Positions 57,209 to 64,000 of a stretch of 64,000 bases of DNA are shown in pieces. The notes under the pieces are model-generated. The model made no database searches. It saw only the letters and a list, made by a program, of their open reading frames with translations, and was not told the DNA's origin. The stretch comes from Lactuca virosa (Eukaryota; Streptophyta; Magnoliopsida; Asterales; Asteraceae). Where the stretch lies: the NCBI GenBank assembly GCA_928212115.1, contig CAKMRJ010005634.1:252698066-252762065 (forward strand). Reading direction: 5' to 3'. The number at the start of each line of letters is the position of its first letter. Within the stretch, counting starts at the first letter, position 1. The position numbers and the translations under genes were made by a program.

Positions 57209-58139
57209 GACTTTTAATTGTATATAGTATAATGGTGTATTTTAAACCTTTAAAATACTAGGTGGTTTAAACTATAAATTAGAATTTTAAATTAATCAAA
57301 TTTAAACCATATTATCATGGATTTATTAATTCTCCCTTTTAATGAAACACTTAATTAATTTAATAAAATCCATAAGGGTGTAATTTGAACTATTCAAAAC
57401 ATCAAGGTTCTAAATTTAAGATTTCACAATTAAAGATATTTAATTAAATTTTAAGTTACAAAACCAAGAGGTGCACTAATGAAACTTTTTCAAATTACTA
57501 GGGATTTAGAATTTAATACTTCATAATTGAAACCTTTTAAATTCCAAAACTTGAGGGCAAGTTTTGAATTCTTCAAAACCTTTTGGATTCCAAAACTTGA
57601 TGGCAAGTTTTGTAACTCTTCAAGACCTTTTGAATTCCAAAACTTGATGGCAAGTTTTGTAACTCTTCAAAGCCATTTAGATCAAATTTTAAACTAATAA
57701 AATAATCATATAATTTTATCTTTTACAAATTTGACATAATAATATTATTTCACATAGCAAGATGATTCAAATCATATTCTACAAATAATTAGTTTTTCAC
57801 AAAATCATGTAATTATCTTAAAATTTGACAATCATCATTTAATTGGACGAGGATGATCATTACCTTATCAATAAAATCGAATTTTATGAGCCAAAACAGT
57901 TTGTGGTAATGATCTAATCCAATTTTGGCCAAAAAACCCGAAAAACTGCATACTGATGATCCAACTCTTCGAGTCGGATAATGGACTCGTTGAGTTGGCT
58001 TGTATAATGCACGAATCGTCGAGTCAATTCATAGGATTCGTCGAGTCCACTGATCAGACAACAATTTTTCAATTTTTTCAACTTTGAACAATTAACCAAT
58101 GCATCAATATAACAGAAAACACCCGTGGCTCTGATACAC

Positions 58140-58925
58140 TGATGAGTTGTATGTACTATAACACTCCCATGGTGCACATACAACCCTAATTCTTTGGATC
58201 TAAGTTTTCTCCAGTTATACATGTAATTTTTTATTTTCCAAAGCATGAATCCCAACTAGCATACAACATTGATATTTTAAACATAAAAACAAGTTATATG
58301 ATTACCTCTTTGTTGTAGCTTGTAGAACTTGGCCTTTCAAGAGCTTATCACCTCAAGTGTGATGCCTCAAATGGTTCACAAAACACCAACAACAATTGGA
58401 GGACAATGAGAGAGAGGCTAGGAACCACCAAAATCGTTTATGTCCTTCATAGAATACTAGCGTGTCCGATTTTAGGGTTTAGGGGTTACATATATATGGT
58501 ATAATTCCAATGGTCACTTGTAAGCCCTAATCCATTCACTTAGGCTTTTAATCCAATAATTCAATAGCCTTTTGGACTAACTTTCCATGGACTCTCACAT
58601 AGATATAGTCCATCCCTAATCAACATGGATCATAAGCCCAAACTATATGTATCACTGATTTACTTAATCAGTCCCCGTAAATTTAATCAGTCTCTTTTGA
58701 TCACTAAATTAATTCCAAATTAATTATTGATCAATACCAATTAAATAATATGATTTCTCAATTAATATATTATTCTTATAATATATTAATAAATCATAAA
58801 TAACCTCTTTCTCAAATATCCTTCCTATAAAATTTCTCCGGTGAATGCAACCCAAAATGGACCATGCTACTCTCGGGTCAAGTACATACCAATTATACTT
58901 ATGGGCTTAGACACCTAATCCAACA
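58140..58925 (-). mobile_element. Cop-B 5' LTR (copy 3)
   Basis: 786 bp, one base longer than in copy 2. Minus strand TGTTGGATTAGG to CTCATCA. Confidence 0.9.
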
Positions 58926-61900
58926 CTTTTTTCTATGCCTATTCCAGTTAAGTTGTCTATGCGTGTGATGAGTTCTCATTTGATTGCATAACGCATAGCA
59001 CCTGATTGATGAAAGTACATTGATCTGTATGGATGAGCTGCTCAATGACCTGGAAGCACTGGTAGGTCCTTTCCGGACGACAAGAAATTAAGAATAAGAA
59101 GGTTCAGTCCATATGATTTTGAATTTTTCATAAACCTTGTCTTGTGATAGTGGATCGAAATGACAAGTTCACATGGATAGGAACACATACACCATAAAAT
59201 CTAAGTGGCAAGAGGTTTCTTTCTACTTCATGAAAATGATTGTGAGGAAATTATTATTTCAAATTTGAGTATGATTACGACATCCCTTTTCATAGTTGTG
59301 ATAATTGCGTTCTCAAATTTGAGTATGATTACGACATCCCTTTTCATAGTTCGAATTGTGAGAAATGGAAAATAGTTTGAACATTTGGGACTTATCGCTA
59401 GAAGTTCTGAAAATGTTTATACATACATATAATATGTCTAATGAAAGGTGTATGAGCTTGAGAAGTCTAGATAAAGACTTATCGAAGCACCGCGTATCAT
59501 AAATCTAAACTTTGGTAAGGAAGTCAATAGGTATTGATTTCTAAAAGTCCAGTCGATTTCTAGGGACATGTCAAAGCTAGTGGGAGCATAATTGTTATTC
59601 TAGTAAGAATGTAATTATTATGCTAGTGGGAGCATAATTATTATTTCAAGTGTTGCGAGTTAGCAATGCTATTTGTAGGAAACAAAGTTCTAAATTTTCA
59701 AAGTTGCAGAATTTGGAAGTTATTTCGCTATAGAAAGATTTAAGGGAGAGAATATTTATACTTCATTTTGAATCTAAAAGTTTAGACTGAAATTTTAATC
59801 AAACTTAGTCATGGTCATATATGAATATCATGTTGAAATGTTTCAACATAGGAAATTATATATATGGGAATATTTTAGCTAGAGACTGGTTAAGTATCAT
59901 GTCTTTATATAAGACATTATGAATCGTATCCCGTATGCTTTGGGTTAGGGGTGGCAATTGATGGCACGACACGACAAAATACACGACACGAAACGAAATT
60001 GGGACGAAACTGAAATTCGAACTCGTGTTTTGTGTCAGGTATAAAAAGCACGACGTCGTGTTGTCTTTGTGTTCCAAATTTGACACGAAATTGACACGAT
60101 TTAGCATTTTTCTGTCGTGTTTTTCGTGTTTGTCGTGTTATATATGATTAAGTGTTATGAAATAAACAAAATTTTATTTTATTTTATCTTTGTCGTGTCG
60201 TGTCGTGTTTGTCGTTTTTTAATCGGTTTGTTTTCGTGTTAGTTAAAAAAAACACGACATCGTGTCATGTCGTGTTCGTGTTACTTAAAACCTTGTTGTG
60301 TCGTGTCGTGTCAGACAAAAACACAACACGATGGCCCGATTTCTCACCCCTACTTTGGGTATAGGATCGATTTCATATGTTATAATATTTGCCTATTCTG
60401 ACTTTTCCAAATGCCTAGCGCATTAAGAGGGAAAAAGGACCATAATCGAATACGACTAAAGTTGTTAAACAACTGTCAAGGACAATCTAAGGTTTACCGA
60501 AGATTGGTTGCTTGTGGACAGTTGGAAGTATAGCAATGGATGGACCATATTGCTATAATTCTGAATAGATAGGATTCTATTAAGAATAGATTGTCATATG
60601 GAAATTATGGAAATGTTTCGATAATGGGAGTTGGATGTTAAGAATCTGTGTGTAAGTTAGAAACTTTTAATGCAAGAAGGATGTTCAAGGAATGCTCTTT
60701 GAATGTGAGACTTCATTTCCATGAAATTGTTTTTTGTAACCAATCTCCAATGGAACGCTTTGTAATATTGTTGGCTAAGTCTCTGTGACTTTGTGCCTTG
60801 ACATTACAAAAGGAACATTGCATGTAAGTTTAGATCTAACAAGATTCTAGTAGTGGCAAGAATTTGGTATTCTTACACTTATAAGGATTAGGGAATTGTG
60901 AAATGAGCATCATTAGAAATGTGTTCAATTAATTTCACAAAGGAACGACCATAGATAAACACAGTGTGCATGCTTGGAGCATGGGATGACTATTGTTTTA
61001 GATTCAAGTATTTAGTTGATTGACCGAAACATTATACAATAAGTAAGGTCTAATTAATATGGTGATTAAATAATAAGTGTTTTATTTTTATTCAAAAGTT
61101 TTGAGACCATATTGGATTAGATTATTCTTGTGTTTCACATCGCATGTTTTACTTCCCGAATAATAAGATTATTCGAATATCCACAGTCGATCATACTTTG
61201 GAAGTAAGTAATAAGGTAATACTGTCATGAATCCGACTGTAGATTGTCTAAGTGCTTAGACATAGCAAATGTTTGCTGCAGTGTTCATGAGTACTCCTGA
61301 AATAAGAAATTGAGTATTGGATTAAACCCACACTCATTTGAATCACTTCATGGATTTTATCACGAGTGATTGTGAGACGATAATATCTTATATTCTTGAA
61401 ACGGAGGCATATAGTTGTTGTTTTCAAGTCAGTTGCGCATTGATAATACGTAAACGCATCAGTAACTTAATGTTATAAAACGTATTGTTGTGTGTGATTT
61501 GATGAGTAAATAGTACAAGCATATGAGTTGAAGTTTATCTGTTCCTTTTACCCTAAGGGGATAACAGTGATATCTGTGGGCCTCTCGGTGATTTAGTGAT
61601 GACACCCTAAGCGCTTGACCAAGCCTGGACTAAGTTGATATGTTCAATTATAGTCTGACTCAGTCGTCGTAAATCGGAAGTCAGGAAACAAACCTTGGAC
61701 AGAGAGAATGATTATAAACCATGTGTCATGTCCATATGATATCTTGTAGAACGGATGAATATTTGATCCCTTATCTAAGGGACACGTTTCTGATAAGATC
61801 AGAGTTCGACAGCGGCTTTTGAAAGCTACGATTGCTAGTCTGATTCTGAAGTCATACTTGCAATAATAGTTACAAGACTTATCCAAGTCGGAGACTGTTG

Positions 61901-61966
61901 GATTAGGTATCTAACCCCATAACTATATTTGGTATGTACTTGATTTGATTATGAGCATGGTCCTTT
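58926..61966 (+). mobile_element. Cop-C, old Copia relic (internal region and start of 3' LTR)
   Basis: Plus-strand remnant without long frames. 58926-60850 is homologous to reversed Cop-B pol (for example the segment flanking the MITE matches 4757-4800 reversed). 61140-61895 matches the 3' noncoding tail of Cop-A. A purine tract like CCAAGTCGGAGAC (61883-61895) precedes an LTR start TGTTGGATTAGG at 61896. The LTR is cut after 71 bases by the Cop-D insertion. Its 5' end is hidden by the Cop-B insertion at 58925/58926. Confidence 0.8.
59946..60352. mobile_element. hAT-type MITE, 407 bp, rich in ACACG/CGTGT words
   Basis: Flanked by a perfect 8-bp duplication CTTTGGGT (59938-59945, 60353-60360). 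The terminal inverted repeats are TAGGGGTGGCAA and TTCTCACCCCTA reversed, with the outer eight bases perfect. An 8-bp duplication with TAGGG ends indicates the hAT superfamily. The left arm is rich in ACACGAC words and the right arm in GTCGTGT words, so the element can fold back on itself. The unoccupied site is visible in Cop-B (4757-4790 reversed). It encodes no transposase. Confidence 0.88.
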
Positions 61967-64000
61967 TGTTGGGTTTTGAGCATTCTAACACTCCTAAGTG
62001 TACATGCAACCCTAAATACCTTGGATCTATGTTTTCTCTATTATACATACAATTATGAACATCCAAGGTATTATCCTAATCTAGCATACAAAATAATAAA
62101 TATAACAAGATAGAATACATACCTCTTTGATGTAGAATGTCTTCATGAAGCTTGAGTGCCTAGTGCCCCAAGTGTGACACCTCAAATGGTTCACACAACA
62201 CCAAATACACTAGGAATAACTTGAGAGAAACTTGAACACTCCTTGAAATCGTCTAGCCCTCACACTCACACATAGTGCACGATTTCTTGAGCCATGGGAT
62301 TCTTTTATATGGTGGCTATTAGGGTTACTCCATGTAACTCATAACTTTACCCATTCCTTAAGCTCCATGGATTTTAACCTCCATGGAGTATCCATGGGTC
62401 ACCCCCATGGATTAGTCCAACATAAGGAATCTTGGATCACAAGCCCACATATATAAGAATGAATGATTTACACAATCAACCCATATTTAATTAGTCTCAT
62501 TTTGATCACTTAATTAATTCCAAATTAATTCTTGATCAATACTAATTAAATAACCTTATTAATATATTAGAACTTATAATATATTAACCACCTTAAGTGT
62601 TATTTCTTCATATAGTCTATCCAAATGCATGATGCCATACAACCAAATGGACCATGTCGGGTCGGGTCAAGTCTTACCAATTTATAGTTATGGACTTAGA
62701 CATTAATCCAACAGTCTCCCACTTGGATAAGTCTAAAACTATTATTGCGTATAACTTCAAGAACCGATCAGCAATCGTAGCTCTCAAAAGCTTCTGTCGA
62801 ACTCTGACCTTGTCGATGAACTCTGACCTTGTCAATGACTTGTCCATTAGATAAGGGATCATATATTCCTCCATCTAGATATCATATGGACTGAGACATG
62901 GATTATCAATCATTCTCTCTGTCTATTTGTTGTTTCCGATTTCCGATTCATGATGACTGACTGATTGAACAAATCAAATCAGTCCTGGCTTGGCCAAGCA
63001 CTCACATGTATCATCTTTAAATCATCGAGGGGCCCACAGATATCGCTTTTATCCCGAAGGTAAAAGGAATGGATAAACTTCGACTCATATGGCTTGTTCT
63101 ACTACTTGTTGAATCATACACAAAGGCACGTTTTCTAACATCGAGTTACCAATGCGTTTTCGTGCAATCAATGTATAACCAACTCATAGTAACAACTCAT
63201 ATCTCTAGGTTTGAAGAATTATAACATATTATCGTCTCATGATCACTCGTGATAAATCCAAGTGATTCAAATGATCTTGGGTGAATCCCAATACTCAGAC
63301 TATGAGCAGAGTGTTGTAGCACCACTTTGTCCACCAACTTGGAACCTCTACAAACCAACCCATGACAGTCTTGATTCATATCTACTTCCAACATATGACC
63401 GACTGTGGGATGGTTGAATAACTTAATCATTCAGGAAGAGCGACTTAGTTATTCTGGAAGTCAAAACATGCAAAGTGAAACACAAGAATAATGAATCAAA
63501 TATGGTATCAAACCCTATGAATATAAATAAACACTTTTATTTTCACCATACTGATTACTCATTATTCATTGTTTCGGTTTTATCAACTTTATACTTGAAT
63601 TAAAAACACTCGTTTCCCCATGCTCCAAGCCATGTACACTATGTTTTTCTTAAACAATAGCTTTGCCATACACCAAGTATGCACTCTATGTTTGTCTTGA
63701 TCCTTACTTTGTGAAATAAACCAATTGAACATAATTTCAATGATTCTAATTTCACACTCCCAAATCCTTATCGAAAAATGTGAGAATTTCAAATTTCCTA
63801 TCATTTATCGAAATCTGTTTAGATGTTAAACTTATATGCACTGACCTCCTGTAATGAATATGTACAAAGTCACAAAGACTTGTCACAGTCATTATAAGGT
63901 ATTCTAATGGAGATCAAATCCATGGAAAACTAAGTCTCATATTCAAAGTACATGCTTTCGGATCCATGCTTCTTGCATTAAGTTTTCTTAATCTTTACAC
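61967..64000 (-). mobile_element. Cop-D, 3' end of a Copia element (continues beyond window)
   Basis: 3' LTR 61967-62713 (747 bp, minus strand TGTTGGATTAATG to ACCCAACA), purine tract CCAAGTGGGAGAC (62714-62726), 3' noncoding tail to about 63550, and eroded end of RNase H to 64000. The LTR carries a donor word GAG|GTATGT (62123-62116), in the same place as in Cop-A and Cop-B. The left flank TCCTT (61962-61966) is half of the expected target duplication. Confidence 0.85.

Larger units (their letters stand above)
56387..58305 (-). other. Predicted leader intron of Cop-B (copy 3)
   Basis: Donor AGAG|GTAATC with G at 58305; acceptor AG next to the gag ATG at 56386; CTAAC branch word retained. 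Confidence 0.55.
49676..58925 (-). mobile_element. Cop-B, decayed Copia element with nested solo LTR (copy 3)
   Basis: Same structure as copy 2, with complete 5' LTR 58140-58925 and primer site 58128-58139. A small number of private substitutions set it apart from copies 1 and 2, for example near 52064, 52326, 52670 and 53784. Pol relics lie at 49810-50284 and 53156-55720. Confidence 0.85.

Noticed and set aside
59856..60107. 83-aa minus-strand ORF
   Set aside because: It runs across the MITE terminus and its ACACG array and is a composition artefact.

Overview
This window is repeat DNA from a flowering-plant nuclear genome and contains no convincing cellular gene. The structured palindromic LTRs, the Met-initiator-tRNA primer sites and the style of the Copia and Tekay-like elements fit Asteraceae, and the sequence resembles lettuce (Lactuca). 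The species is inferred by recognition, not demonstrated.

Names used below. SIRE: the 3' part of a sirevirus-like Copia element (+). Cop-A1 and Cop-A2: two copies of one Copia element (+) inserted in the SIRE extra ORF. Cop-B: a decayed Copia element (-), present three times, each carrying the same solo Gypsy LTR. Cop-C: an older Copia relic (+) into which Cop-B inserted. Cop-D: the 3' end of another Copia element (-) at the right edge. Gyp-1: a nearly complete chromodomain Ty3/Gypsy element (-). Gyp-2: the LTR and leader of another Gypsy element (-) inserted in the 3' LTR of Gyp-1.

Layout: 1-9806, block copy 1 (SIRE 3' end, Cop-B, solo LTR); 9807-9819, a 13-N assembly gap; 9820-17027, Cop-A1; 17028-28547, block copy 2; 28548-31656, Gyp-2; 31657-40641, Gyp-1; 40642-41198, upstream part of the SIRE extra ORF; 41199-47877, Cop-A2; 47883-58925, block copy 3; 58926-61966, Cop-C, carrying a hAT-type MITE at 59946-60352; 61967-64000, Cop-D. 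Every stretch longer than 300 bases belongs to one of these elements.

History inferred from the nesting: Cop-B inserted into Cop-C; SIRE and the Gypsy element that left the solo LTR inserted into Cop-B; Gyp-1 and Cop-A inserted into SIRE; Gyp-2 inserted into Gyp-1. A segment of about 31 kb (about 28548-59430) then seems to have been duplicated in tandem, giving copies 2 and 3. Copy 1 is probably a second assembly of copy 2, because both share the substitutions that set them apart from copy 3 and the gap is exactly 13 N.

The most interesting biology is in the Copia leaders. Cop-A and Cop-B both have a splice donor inside the 5' LTR and, directly before the gag ATG, a branch-point motif, pyrimidine tract and AG. 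The predicted intron contains the primer-binding site and a pair of hairpins with 22-nt loops built around the self-complementary GGTTAACC. Their stems covary between elements, including G-U pairs that exist only in the sense RNA. This suggests that unspliced RNA serves as genome (priming, dimerisation or packaging) and spliced RNA as gag-pol messenger. In addition, unrelated LTRs carry dense arrays of short palindromes (ACTCGYCGAGT, TTTACGGCCGTAAA) or TGGGCY motifs.
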